In this document: positions 1-6,031 of the stretch, piece by piece
How the letters are laid out: every line of letters begins with the position of its first letter
Position numbering within the stretch: position 1 is the first letter of the stretch
Source of the DNA: Planococcaceae bacterium UBA3370
GTDB taxonomy: Bacteria; Bacillota; Bacilli; Bacillales_A; Planococcaceae
Reading direction: 5' to 3'
Length of the DNA: 6,102 bases
Assembly: GCA_002360295.1 (NCBI GenBank)
Contig: DEQI01000141.1
Coordinates: 1-6,102 of the forward strand
Made by a program: the position numbers and the translations under genes
The notes under the pieces: generated by a model
Seen by the model: only the letters and a program-made list of their open reading frames with translations
Database searches by the model: none
Told to the model about the DNA's origin: nothing

Positions 1-41
1 CAAAAACGTAACGACGCTTAGTAAACCAATAATCAAATAGT

Positions 42-83
42 AAGACCGGTGGAGAAAGAAGATCGTATATTCCACCGGTCTTT
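42..83 (+). terminator. Hairpin terminator of an upstream off-window gene
   Basis: A perfect 12-bp inverted repeat (42-53 pairs with 71-82, core GACCGGTGGA) encloses a 17-nt loop and is followed by a pyrimidine-rich run (TTTCCTTT). The tail is U-rich only in the + direction, so it most likely ends a + strand gene lying mostly left of the window. Two forward frames end just before it, with stops at 19-21 and 38-40. I cannot tell which is the true C-terminus, so no partial gene is called. The loop is longer than usual for an intrinsic terminator. Confidence 0.6.
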
Positions 84-240
84 CCTTTAAAATTTACTGT
101 TATCATTAGCCCTAAAAAAGGTTTGTATCGTCCCAGTGACAAACTGATTTGCCATCCACTTCGTCCTTTAAACTTAGAAAGTTGTTCATAATTACCGTTA
201 TCCTCCCCCTCTTGTAACCTATTTTCAGTTTTAATACGAC
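84..240. other. Stretch with no confident gene, upstream of fumarase
   Basis: No + strand gene, RNA gene or recognised operator is visible here. The only notable thing is a stop-free minus-strand frame of 83 codons running from base 250 to the left edge. It has no start codon with an RBS and overlaps the inverted repeat at 42-82; it is discussed as a finding. I treat the stretch as probable intergenic DNA. Confidence 0.5.
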
Positions 241-244
241 TCTC

Positions 245-273
245 TTTTTTTCATTAGACTAAAAGGGTATAAT
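245..273 (+). promoter_or_regulatory. Putative sigma-A promoter of the fumarase gene
   Basis: A perfect -10 hexamer TATAAT lies at 268-273. The matching -35 position 17 bp upstream (245-250) is only a T-run, so the -35 is weak, and there is no TG extension. Transcription would start near base 280, giving a leader of about 40 nt before the ATG at 321. No catabolite-repression (cre) site is evident by eye. Confidence 0.55.
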
Positions 274-320
274 GATTTTGGAATACTCTTTCAATATATT
301 TTTCTGGGGGGAAAAATAAC

Positions 321-1862
321 ATGGCATACTTAGAATCACTAGAGAACAGTCTTTATAAATTAGTGACTGAAACGTCTACTAACTTACCAAAGGATGTTCG
401 TCGTGCTATCAAGAAGGCAAAAGAGGCAGAAAATGCTGGCACACGTGCAGCAATGTCTTTAGACACAATTACAACAAATATCGTAATGGCTGAAGATAAC
501 GTTTCTCCTATCTGTCAGGATACAGGTCTTCCTACATTTAAGGTATATACTCCTGTAGGCGTAAACCAAATTGAAATAAAAAAAGCCATTCAAAACGCCA
601 TCGCTAGTGCAACAGGCGATGCGAAATTACGCCCAAACTCGGTAGATTCATTAACAGGTAAAAACTCTGGTAACAACATCGGAGCTGGTCTACCAGTGGT
701 TAAGTTTGAGCAATGGGAAAACGATTACATTACAGTAAAGCTAATCCTTAAAGGTGGCGGCTGTGAGAACAAAAACATCCAATACTCACTTCCATGTGAA
801 ATAGAAGGTCTTGGTCGTGCTGGTCGTGACTTAGATGGTATCCGTAAATGTATTCTTCACTCCGTATGGCAAGCTCAAGGACAAGGTTGTTCGGCTGGCT
901 TCATCGGTGTAGGGATTGGTGGCGACCGTTCTTCTGGTTATGATCTTGCAAAAGAACAATTATTCCGTCACGTTGATGATGTAAACCCAATCGAAGACTT
1001 AGCGAAATTAGAAGCATATATCGTTGAAAAAGCAAACACATTTGGCGTTGGTACAATGGGCTTCGGTGGTGAAGCAACATTACTTGGCTGTAAAATCGGC
1101 GTAATGGACCGTTTACCAGCATCATTCTTCGTATCAGTAGCTTACAACTGCTGGGCATACCGTCGTATGGCGATTGACATCAACCCAGAAACGGGCGAGA
1201 TTATCAACTGGCATTACCAAGAAGGCGAAAAAATCACTTTCCGTGACGAAGAGAAAACTGAATCTTCTTCTAATAATAAAGTAGTAGAATTAGTAGCTCC
1301 AATTACTGAAGAAAAAATTCGTTCTTTACATGTTGGGGATGTCGTAAAAATTTCTGGTCGTATGTACACTGGCCGTGACGCAATCCACCATCACTTAATT
1401 GGTGAAGGCGTTGAAGCACCAGTTGATTTAGATGGTCAAATCATCTATCACTGTGGTCCAGTAATGGCGAAAGACGAAGAAGGTAATTGGACAGTTAAAG
1501 CGGCTGGTCCAACAACCTCTATTCGAGAGGAGCCATACCAAGGCGATATTATGAAAAAGTTCGGTATTCGCGCTGTTATGGGGAAAGGCGGTATGGGCCC
1601 AAAAACACTTGCAGCACTTAAAGAACATGGTGGCGTCTACTTAAACGCTATCGGTGGTGCTGCTCAGTATTATGCTGACTGCATTAAATCTGTAGATGGT
1701 GTTGACCTAATGGAATTCGGTATTCCAGAAGCAATGTGGCACTTAACTGTTGAAGGCTTCACTGCAGTCGTTACAATGGACTCTCACGGTAACTCATTAC
1801 ATGCAGATGTAGAAAAATCTTCATTAGATAAATTAGCTATGCATGCAGAGCGTGTATTTTAA
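321..1862 (+). CDS. fumA: Fumarate hydratase, class I ([4Fe-4S], single chain)
   Basis: This enzyme catalyses reversible hydration of fumarate to L-malate in the TCA cycle, in the cytoplasm, using an oxygen-sensitive [4Fe-4S] cluster. It is 513 residues, within the normal range for the fused form: an N-terminal Fumerase domain (about 10-280) then a C-terminal Fumerase_C domain (about 325-510). The likely cluster ligands are Cys65 (in ICQDTG), Cys190 (in GCSAG) and Cys277 (in NCWAYRR). Gln66-Asp67, Arg352 (TGRDA), Thr398 and Arg402 (GPTTSIR) and Lys422 (MGKGG) align by motif and spacing with active-site residues known from the Leishmania enzyme. A G-run RBS at 306-311 lies 9 nt before the ATG, which supports this start. 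The gene stands alone between its own promoter and terminator. Codons such as GGT, CGT and CCA suggest good expression. The class is certain; the symbol is by family only and may be written fumB or fum elsewhere. Confidence 0.95.
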   Translation: MAYLESLENSLYKLVTETSTNLPKDVRRAIKKAKEAENAGTRAAMSLDTITTNIVMAEDNVSPICQDTGLPTFKVYTPVGVNQIEIKKAIQNAIASATGDAKLRPNSVDSLTGKNSGNNIGAGLPVVKFEQWENDYITVKLILKGGGCENKNIQYSLPCEIEGLGRAGRDLDGIRKCILHSVWQAQGQGCSAGFIGVGIGGDRSSGYDLAKEQLFRHVDDVNPIEDLAKLEAYIVEKANTFGVGTMGFGGEATLLGCKIGVMDRLPASFFVSVAYNCWAYRRMAIDINPETGEIINWHYQEGEKITFRDEEKTESSSNNKVVELVAPITEEKIRSLHVGDVVKISGRMYTGRDAIHHHLIGEGVEAPVDLDGQIIYHCGPVMAKDEEGNWTVKAAGPTTSIREEPYQGDIMKKFGIRAVMGKGGMGPKTLAALKEHGGVYLNAIGGAAQYYADCIKSVDGVDLMEFGIPEAMWHLTVEGFTAVVTMDSHGNSLHADVEKSSLDKLAMHAERVF

Positions 1863-1916
1863 CTTTTAAAATTTAATAGAGTTATAAGTATCTATTATTT
1901 ATTACGTTCATTTGAA

Positions 1917-1955
1917 AAGAGGGTGTCCACAATTGGGCACCCTCTTCTGTTTATA
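1917..1955 (+). terminator. Terminator of the fumarase gene
   Basis: A 13-bp stem (1917-1929 with 1934-1946, one G-U pair) encloses a 4-nt loop, CAAT. Its core is AGAGGGTG/CACCCTCT and a U-rich tail follows. It lies 54 nt after the fumarase stop codon and separates that gene from the ATPase unit. Confidence 0.85.
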
Positions 1956-2023
1956 TAGATGGTACTCTTACGGATTACTCGTCGAAGAAAATTATATTCC
2001 TAGAAGCCGAAAATACTCACCTT

Positions 2024-2064
2024 AAAGGTTCCGTCATAAAATCTTTTCAGACGGAACCTTTTTT
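2024..2064 (+). terminator. Second intrinsic terminator, no obvious gene of its own
   Basis: A perfect 12-bp stem (2024-2035 with 2050-2061, core AAGGTTCCGTC) with a 14-nt loop runs directly into a T6 tract (2059-2064). It is a textbook intrinsic terminator in the + direction, yet the fumarase transcript already has one 78 nt earlier and no coding gene lies between them. It may be a backup terminator, the end of a short untranslated RNA, or an attenuator if transcription starts upstream of it. The ATPase promoter proposed here begins just after it. Confidence 0.8.
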
Positions 2065-2067
2065 GTA

Positions 2068-2096
2068 TTGCATTAATCTTCATTATCTCTTATACT
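2068..2096 (+). promoter_or_regulatory. Putative sigma-A promoter of the metal ATPase gene
   Basis: TTGCAT (2068-2073) and TATACT (2091-2096) are separated by exactly 17 bp. The -10 matches the consensus at 5 of 6 positions and the -35 at 3 of 6. A CATTATC half-site (2081-2087) sits in the spacer. An alternative -10, TACAAT at 2103-2108, is also possible with a poor -35. Transcription from the first would start near 2103, leaving a leader of about 105 nt that carries both Fur-like boxes. Confidence 0.4.
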
Positions 2097-2134
2097 CTTA
2101 ATTACAATAATTCTAAATTAGAAATAAAACTAAT

Positions 2135-2154
2135 GTAAATGAAAAGCATTATCA
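2135..2154. promoter_or_regulatory. Fur-box-like operator 1
   Basis: The 15-mer TGAAAAGCATTATCA at 2140-2154 matches the Bacillus 7-1-7 Fur consensus TGATAATNATTATCA at 12 of 14 defined positions. The 19-bp form at 2135-2153 matches the classical Fur consensus at 15 of 19. The ATTATCA right half is the Fur type rather than the PerR type (ATTATAA) or the Zur type (ATTACGA). It lies between the putative promoter and the ATPase gene. Confidence 0.6.
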
Positions 2155-2177
2155 AATAGTTCGAAAATATGGTTAAC

Positions 2178-2197
2178 GATAGTGAATCTCATTATCA
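2178..2197. promoter_or_regulatory. Fur-box-like operator 2, abutting the RBS
   Basis: GATAGTGAATCTCATTATC at 2178-2196 matches the 19-bp Fur consensus at 15 of 19. The 7-1-7 core at 2183-2197 matches at 11 of 14, with a perfect ATTATCA right half. It is 43 bp from operator 1, about four helical turns, and ends exactly where the Shine-Dalgarno AAGGAGG (2197-2203) begins. A bound regulator here would block an elongating polymerase or cover a second, closer promoter. Confidence 0.6.
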
Positions 2198-2209
2198 AGG
2201 AGGGTTAAT

Positions 2210-4108
2210 ATGGAACATTCTAATCGAGAAAATGTCGATTTAATTGAGAAAATAAAAGAACACAAAGAATTGATTGCAGCACTTGTAGCTGGGTTTATCA
2301 TCGCACTTGCTTGGCGGATGGACTCAAATGGGCTTACTACCGCTTCTATCATCGCCTATTTAAGCGCATTCGCTATTGGTGGCTATGCTAAAGCCAAAGA
2401 AGGTATCGAGGATACAATTGAAAGCAAATCACTAAACGTAGAAATTTTAATGATTTTAGCTGCAATAGGATCAGCGATTATTGGCTATTGGGCTGAGGGC
2501 GCGATATTAATTTTTATTTTCGCAGTCAGTGGTGCACTTGAAACCTATGCAATGAATAAAAGTCACCGTGAAATTTCTGCATTGATGAAATTGCAGCCTG
2601 AAGAAGCATGGCTAGTACGCGGTGGCTTTGAACCGATAAAAGTAGCTGTTTCTTCATTAAAAATTGGTGATCATATTTTAGTAAAACCTGGTGAGCGTAT
2701 TCCAGCTGATGGTTCTATTTTCAAAGGAGAGTCGACTATTGACGAAGCAGCGATTACAGGTGAATCAATGCCTGTAGCTAAAATCGTTGGGGATGAAGTA
2801 TTTGCAGGTACAGTAAATTTAAATAGTGTGTTAACAATCAACGTGAAAAAACTAAGTACAGAAACATTATTCCAAAAAATAATTACACTCGTGCAATCTG
2901 CCCAAAGTGAAAAATCCCCTTCTCAACAATTTATCGAACGGTTCGAAGGGACTTATGTCAAATTAGTCTTAACAGCAGTAGCGATTATGATGGTATTGCC
3001 CCATTATTTACTTGATTGGGATTGGACTACAACATTTTATCGTGCCATGGTCCTGTTAGTTGTTGCTTCACCATGCGCTTTAGTAGCCTCTATTATGCCA
3101 GCTACCCTAGCATCTATTTCTAACGGTGCTCGTCACGGTATTCTATTTAAAGGCGGCTTACATTTAGAACATTTAAGTGTTTTACGAGCACTGGCTGTCG
3201 ATAAAACAGGGACGCTTACACAAGGAGCACCTGTTGTGACAGATTTTATCGTTCGTGATGAAGAAAAAAGAGCTGAGACATTAGCGATTATTTCTGCTAT
3301 CGAATCACAATCAAATCATCCGCTTGCAAAAGCGATTACTACTTTTGCGAAAGCACAGCAAGTGTCTACCCTTGAAGCAATGATTGAGGATGTTCCTGGG
3401 TATGGCATGAAAGCTACGATCAACGGAAAAATGTACACTGTTGGTAAACCTGATTTTGTTGGCTATGAAGCATCTCAAGCTTTTGCCAATCATGCGGCTG
3501 AAAAATTAGCGGCTCAAGGAAAAACAGTTATTTTCCTAAAGGATGCGGAAGGAATTGCCGCACTTGTTGCCTTGCAGGATGTAGTGCGTGAAGAAGCGAA
3601 AAAAGCAGTCACACTGTTACAAGAACTTGGTATCGATGTCATGATGCTTACAGGTGACAACGAAAAAACAGCAAAAGCGATTGCAGCAGAGTCAGGTGTG
3701 AATAACTTCGTTGCAGAATGTTTACCTGAAACGAAAGTAGACTATATCAAGTCTTATATGGAAAAATACAAAACTGTTGGGATGGTAGGAGATGGCATAA
3801 ATGATGCACCTGCTCTTGCTACTGCATCCATCGGTATTGCTATGGGTGGTGGCACTGATGTCGCACTCGAAACAGCAGATGTCGTATTAATGAAAAATGA
3901 TTTATCCAAAATCGCTTATGCTGTAAAGCTATCTCGCAAAATGCAAAGAATCGTCAAACAAAATATCATTTTCTCGATTTCTGTCATCGCCTTATTAATC
4001 GCCTCTAACTTCTTCCAAGCGATTGATTTACCACTTGGTGTAATAGGACATGAGGGTAGTACCATTTTAGTTATTTTAAATGGCTTGCGCATGCTGAAGA
4101 ATGTGTAA
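2210..4108 (+). CDS. P1B-4-type heavy-metal efflux ATPase (PfeT/ZosA/FrvA-like)
   Basis: This is an integral membrane pump that uses ATP to export a transition metal, most likely Fe(II), possibly Co(II) or Zn(II). Its 632 residues are close to the PfeT/ZosA length. There is no N-terminal metal-binding domain. Transmembrane segments fall near 20-36, 43-60, 77-94, 96-112, 249-267, 278-300, 583-601 and 606-624. Visible motifs are TGES (183-186, actuator), SPC (287-289, membrane metal site), DKTGT with phosphorylated Asp331, His370-Pro371 (nucleotide domain), TGDN (481-484) and GDGIND (527-532). SPC together with HEGST (614-618) marks subgroup P1B-4, known from PfeT, FrvA and CtpD. All catalytic motifs are intact. 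A strong RBS, AAGGAGG, lies 6 nt before the ATG. Two Fur-like boxes precede the gene and a terminator follows, so it is probably monocistronic. The metal is inferred from the subgroup and operators; B. subtilis PfeT (formerly ZosA) is PerR-regulated, whereas Listeria FrvA was named for Fur regulation. Confidence 0.93.
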   Translation: MEHSNRENVDLIEKIKEHKELIAALVAGFIIALAWRMDSNGLTTASIIAYLSAFAIGGYAKAKEGIEDTIESKSLNVEILMILAAIGSAIIGYWAEGAILIFIFAVSGALETYAMNKSHREISALMKLQPEEAWLVRGGFEPIKVAVSSLKIGDHILVKPGERIPADGSIFKGESTIDEAAITGESMPVAKIVGDEVFAGTVNLNSVLTINVKKLSTETLFQKIITLVQSAQSEKSPSQQFIERFEGTYVKLVLTAVAIMMVLPHYLLDWDWTTTFYRAMVLLVVASPCALVASIMPATLASISNGARHGILFKGGLHLEHLSVLRALAVDKTGTLTQGAPVVTDFIVRDEEKRAETLAIISAIESQSNHPLAKAITTFAKAQQVSTLEAMIEDVPGYGMKATINGKMYTVGKPDFVGYEASQAFANHAAEKLAAQGKTVIFLKDAEGIAALVALQDVVREEAKKAVTLLQELGIDVMMLTGDNEKTAKAIAAESGVNNFVAECLPETKVDYIKSYMEKYKTVGMVGDGINDAPALATASIGIAMGGGTDVALETADVVLMKNDLSKIAYAVKLSRKMQRIVKQNIIFSISVIALLIASNFFQAIDLPLGVIGHEGSTILVILNGLRMLKNV

Positions 4109-4175
4109 GAATTGCAGGAGCGCACAGCAGCAAAACAATGCTCGTATTTCTGAAATTCAACGTACTTTCTTATTA

Positions 4176-4213
4176 AAAGCGGCTCTGTAAGATTGAACTT
4201 ACAGAGCCGTTTT
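4176..4213 (+). terminator. Terminator of the ATPase gene, possibly bidirectional
   Basis: A 12-bp perfect stem (4180-4191 with 4198-4209, core GGCTCTGTAAG) with a 6-nt loop is extended by an A/T arm (4176-4179 with 4210-4213). The + strand tail is TTTTCATTTT. The A-run on the left side gives a U-rich tail on the minus strand too, so it may also catch read-through from the convergent YihY operon. Confidence 0.85.
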
Positions 4214-4281
4214 CATTTTCACTGCATAATCAATCAGGAAAAACTTTCTTTTTTAAGGTTTGCTACCGACTGTTTTACGAA

Positions 4282-4316
4282 AAAGAAGGATAGACCCATT
4301 AAGCCTATCCCTCTCT
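4282..4316 (-). terminator. Terminator of the YtxH-YihY operon
   Basis: Read on the minus strand, GGATAG and CTATCC form the core stem (4305-4310 with 4288-4293). It can extend to 12 bp using A-U, G-C and G-U pairs (4316-4305 with 4293-4282), with an 11-nt loop. A TTCTTTTT run follows the core stem. It begins two bases after the YihY stop codon (4321-4319). Confidence 0.72.
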
Positions 4317-4318
4317 CT

Positions 4319-5221
4319 TTATATTTCGATTCCCTTTTGTTTGTCCATTTTCACAATTTGTCGATTTTGAATAGCTGCATTTAATAATCCACCTAAAATT
4401 AAAATAATGCCTGTAAAATACAGCCATAGCATTAATATGATGACCCCTGCAATACTGCCATATGTTGCACTATAATGACTAAAATTATTAATAAAAAATG
4501 AGAAACCATACGTTAATACGACCCATCCCATTGTCGAAAAGATTGTGCCAGGTAGAACACTACTGAATGTCAATCGTGGAACTGTATTCGGTACAATCCA
4601 GTAGATAATGGATACAACAGAAATAACGAGCGTAACCGGTGTAACCCAACGGATAAACGTCCAAATCGTTTCAAATGAACTTTCGATTCCTAAATAAGAA
4701 AATAAAAGATTACCTAGCTGTTGACCAAACACTGGCAAAAGCAGCGCAATTAAAATAATAATAACAAGTGAAACAGTAAAAATGAGTGACCAAAAGCGAG
4801 TGATAAAACTCGCTTTTCCCTCCACATCATACGCTCGATTTAACGCTTTAATTAGTGCATTCACACCTCGAGAGGCGGACCAAATCGTTCCAATAATACC
4901 CAACGATAACAATCCACTGTTTTGATTCGTCAATGCATCCGCTATGATATCTTCTGTTAACGTAAATACTTCGGCAGGCATAATATCCGCTAAAAAGGCA
5001 AACACTTGATGTTGCTGTAATTTTAAATAGGGCAACAATGTAACCATAAAAATAAGAAGTGGAAAAATAGATAGTAAAAAAAAGTATGCTAGCTGTGCCC
5101 CCATGCCTAAAATATCAGCACGCTTAATTCGATTCACTATATCAATAGTAAAGCCTTTAATCGTTGTTACGTCGATATCAGCCTCATTCGGTGCAACAAA
5201 TGATTTCGCAAAAGCAATCAC
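4319..5221 (-). CDS. YihY/BrkB-family inner-membrane protein (YfkH-like)
   Basis: This is a polytopic membrane protein of the YihY/virulence factor BrkB family (PF03631), once mislabelled ribonuclease BN; its molecular function is unknown. It is 300 residues with about six hydrophobic helices: 47-68, 103-122, 145-166, 187-211, 224-245 and 254-281. Family hallmarks are AQLAYFFLLSIFPLL (42-56), the SRGVNALIKALNRAY stretch (117-131) and the last helix with YGSIAGVI and GGLLNA. About 40 polar residues precede the first helix. The called start is GTG (5221-5219), which has no RBS. A GGGAG RBS sits at 5266-5262, 10 nt before an in-frame ATT (5251-5249) that would add ten residues (IKEHNKHLSK), so the true start is open. 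It lies downstream of the YtxH gene in a probable operon under a sigma-B promoter and ends at a terminator. B. subtilis YfkH is the likely counterpart. Confidence 0.9.
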   Translation of the reverse strand: MIAFAKSFVAPNEADIDVTTIKGFTIDIVNRIKRADILGMGAQLAYFFLLSIFPLLIFMVTLLPYLKLQQHQVFAFLADIMPAEVFTLTEDIIADALTNQNSGLLSLGIIGTIWSASRGVNALIKALNRAYDVEGKASFITRFWSLIFTVSLVIIILIALLLPVFGQQLGNLLFSYLGIESSFETIWTFIRWVTPVTLVISVVSIIYWIVPNTVPRLTFSSVLPGTIFSTMGWVVLTYGFSFFINNFSHYSATYGSIAGVIILMLWLYFTGIILILGGLLNAAIQNRQIVKMDKQKGIEI

Positions 5222-5270
5222 TTTTGATAAATGTTTGTTGTGCTCTTTAATATAGTTTCAACTCCCTTAC

Positions 5271-5594
5271 TTACTGCGCATCGTCTTTTGAAAAAGCTTG
5301 TTTCGTTTCTGATACTAAGCCCATCACAGTTTCAGGTAATGTTTTGACGTCATCTAGCTGCTTCATAATAGCATCCATATTGGTAGAGGCAGATGTATAA
5401 AATGTTTGTGCTTGCTCAATTTTCGTTTCAATTAATGTTTTTAGCTCATCACGGTTTTGTGCATAATAAACTACTGTATCTTTCACTTTTTTGGAAGACT
5501 CCATCGTCTGTTCTCTTGTTTGCTTATCAAACATACTAATAGCTGCTCCAGTAAGTGCACCTAAAATAATGGCTGGTACTAATTTGCTTTTCAT
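5271..5594 (-). CDS. YtxH-domain small membrane protein (YfkI-like stress protein)
   Basis: This is a 107-residue protein with a short Lys-flanked N-terminus, a glycine-rich hydrophobic segment (about 5-21, AIILGALTGAAISMF) and a long charged helical tail (23-107). That layout is typical of YtxH-domain (PF12732) general stress proteins, which are anchored in the membrane with the tail outside it; their biochemical role is unknown. The start is secure: ATG at 5594-5592 with AGGAGGAG at 5608-5601. A sigma-B-type promoter lies just upstream. The stop (5273-5271) is 19 to 49 nt before the YihY start, depending on which start is used, so the two are probably co-transcribed. The pairing and order match B. 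subtilis yfkI-yfkH. The family call rests on architecture and context, as this family is weakly conserved in sequence. Confidence 0.8.
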   Translation of the reverse strand: MKSKLVPAIILGALTGAAISMFDKQTREQTMESSKKVKDTVVYYAQNRDELKTLIETKIEQAQTFYTSASTNMDAIMKQLDDVKTLPETVMGLVSETKQAFSKDDAQ

Positions 5595-5621
5595 ATTTTT
5601 CTCCTCCTATATATCTAAATT

Positions 5622-5647
5622 ATTCCCGATATTGTTGTATGTAAAAC
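5622..5647 (-). promoter_or_regulatory. Sigma-B-type promoter of the YtxH-YihY operon
   Basis: On the minus strand GTTTTA (5647-5642) and GGGAAT (5627-5622) are separated by 14 bp. This fits the sigma-B consensus GTTTAA-N12-15-GGGWAT at 11 of 12 positions. Transcription would start around 5615, leaving a leader of about 20 nt that contains the RBS. It agrees with the known sigma-B control of the B. subtilis yfkJ-yfkI-yfkH operon. Induction by general stress is an inference. Confidence 0.75.
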
Positions 5648-5711
5648 TTTTGCTACATTTATTTTATCGAACTTCCTTCATTTTTGAAAGCGAACACATG
5701 CAAAGTAACTG

Positions 5712-5740
5712 TTGACAACATTCCAGCAAAGTGAAATGAT
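5712..5740 (+). promoter_or_regulatory. Putative sigma-A promoter of the DUF1128 gene
   Basis: A perfect -35 TTGACA (5712-5717) is followed 17 bp later by AATGAT (5735-5740), a 4-of-6 match to the -10, with a TG extension at 5732-5733. Transcription would start near 5747. It faces away from the sigma-B promoter on the other strand, giving a divergent arrangement with 65 bp between the two -35 elements. Confidence 0.55.
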
Positions 5741-5772
5741 GTTTTCGTATACTTTGAAAGGTAGGTAAATAA

Positions 5773-5994
5773 ATGAACTTATCAACACCTTCACAAGAAA
5801 ATGTGATTTATATGGTAGAACAAATTAAAGAGAAGCTACGTATGGTGAATGTCGACGCGATGAAGTCAGAGAATTTTAATGAAGAACATTATGAGGATCT
5901 ACACTATTTATACGAAATGGTTATGAAACGAGATTCATTTAGCCCTAGTGAAATGCAAGCAATCGCAGCAGAACTAGGTTCATTACGCAAATAA
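5773..5994 (+). CDS. yfkK: DUF1128 family protein (YfkK-like)
   Basis: This is a 73-residue soluble, probably all-helical protein with no signal peptide or membrane segment. The C-terminal part [19 protein letters not shown] (55-73) and the central [13 protein letters not shown] (41-53) match my recollection of DUF1128 (PF06569), typified by B. subtilis YfkK of about the same length. Its function is unknown. The ATG at 5773 is preceded by GAAAGG (5756-5761) at 11 nt and TAGG (5762-5765), a moderate RBS. The stop codon TAA (5992-5994) lies partly inside the left arm of its terminator. In B. subtilis yfkK neighbours yfkJ-yfkI-yfkH, so the linkage to the YtxH/YihY pair is conserved here, in a divergent layout. 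The gene appears monocistronic. Confidence 0.87.
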   Translation: MNLSTPSQENVIYMVEQIKEKLRMVNVDAMKSENFNEEHYEDLHYLYEMVMKRDSFSPSEMQAIAAELGSLRK

Positions 5995-6028
5995 AAACTG
6001 TGGGCTCGCATAGGAGTCCACAGTTTTT
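5993..6028 (+). terminator. Terminator of the DUF1128 gene, likely bidirectional
   Basis: A 10-bp stem (5998-6007 with 6014-6023, one G-U) with a 6-nt loop has A5/T5 arms on either side (5993-5997 with 6024-6028). The symmetric A and T runs give a U-tail in both directions. This fits a shared terminator between the DUF1128 gene and a convergent gene on the right. Confidence 0.82.
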
Positions 6029-6031
6029 ATT

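Noticed and set aside
121..144. GTTTGT...ACAAAC inverted repeat
   Set aside because: Only 6 bp with a 12-nt loop and no U-tail; expected by chance in AT-rich DNA.
112..189. Minus-strand small frame of 25 codons beginning MNNFLSLKDEV, with GGGGGAGG upstream
   Set aside because: The RBS spacing of 12 nt is long, no promoter or terminator is attached, and no family is recognised. Kept only as part of the left-edge finding.
901..1158. Minus-strand open frame inside the fumarase gene
   Set aside because: It is antisense to a clearly coding gene, has no RBS and encodes a low-complexity product unlike known proteins. The same applies to antisense frames at 1428-1628, 3311-3493 and 3916-4125.
1959..2003. 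14-codon frame between the two terminators as a leader peptide
   Set aside because: It has no Shine-Dalgarno and no run of codons for one amino acid that would suggest attenuation.
2140..2197. Reading the ATPase operators as PerR or Zur boxes
   Set aside because: Both have the ATTATCA half typical of Fur, rather than ATTATAA (PerR) or ATTACGA (Zur). PerR cross-binding cannot be excluded by eye.
4193..4384. Forward open frame after the ATPase
   Set aside because: It begins inside the ATPase terminator hairpin and overlaps the YihY C-terminus and its terminator; no RBS.
5491..5715. Forward open frame over the YtxH gene and divergent promoter region
   Set aside because: It is antisense to the well-supported YtxH gene, covers its RBS and sigma-B promoter, and has no initiation signals of its own.
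5712..5753. TTGACA paired with TATACT (5748-5753) as the DUF1128 promoter
   Set aside because: The spacing is 30 bp, far too long; AATGAT at 5735-5740 with a TG extension fits the 17-bp spacing better.
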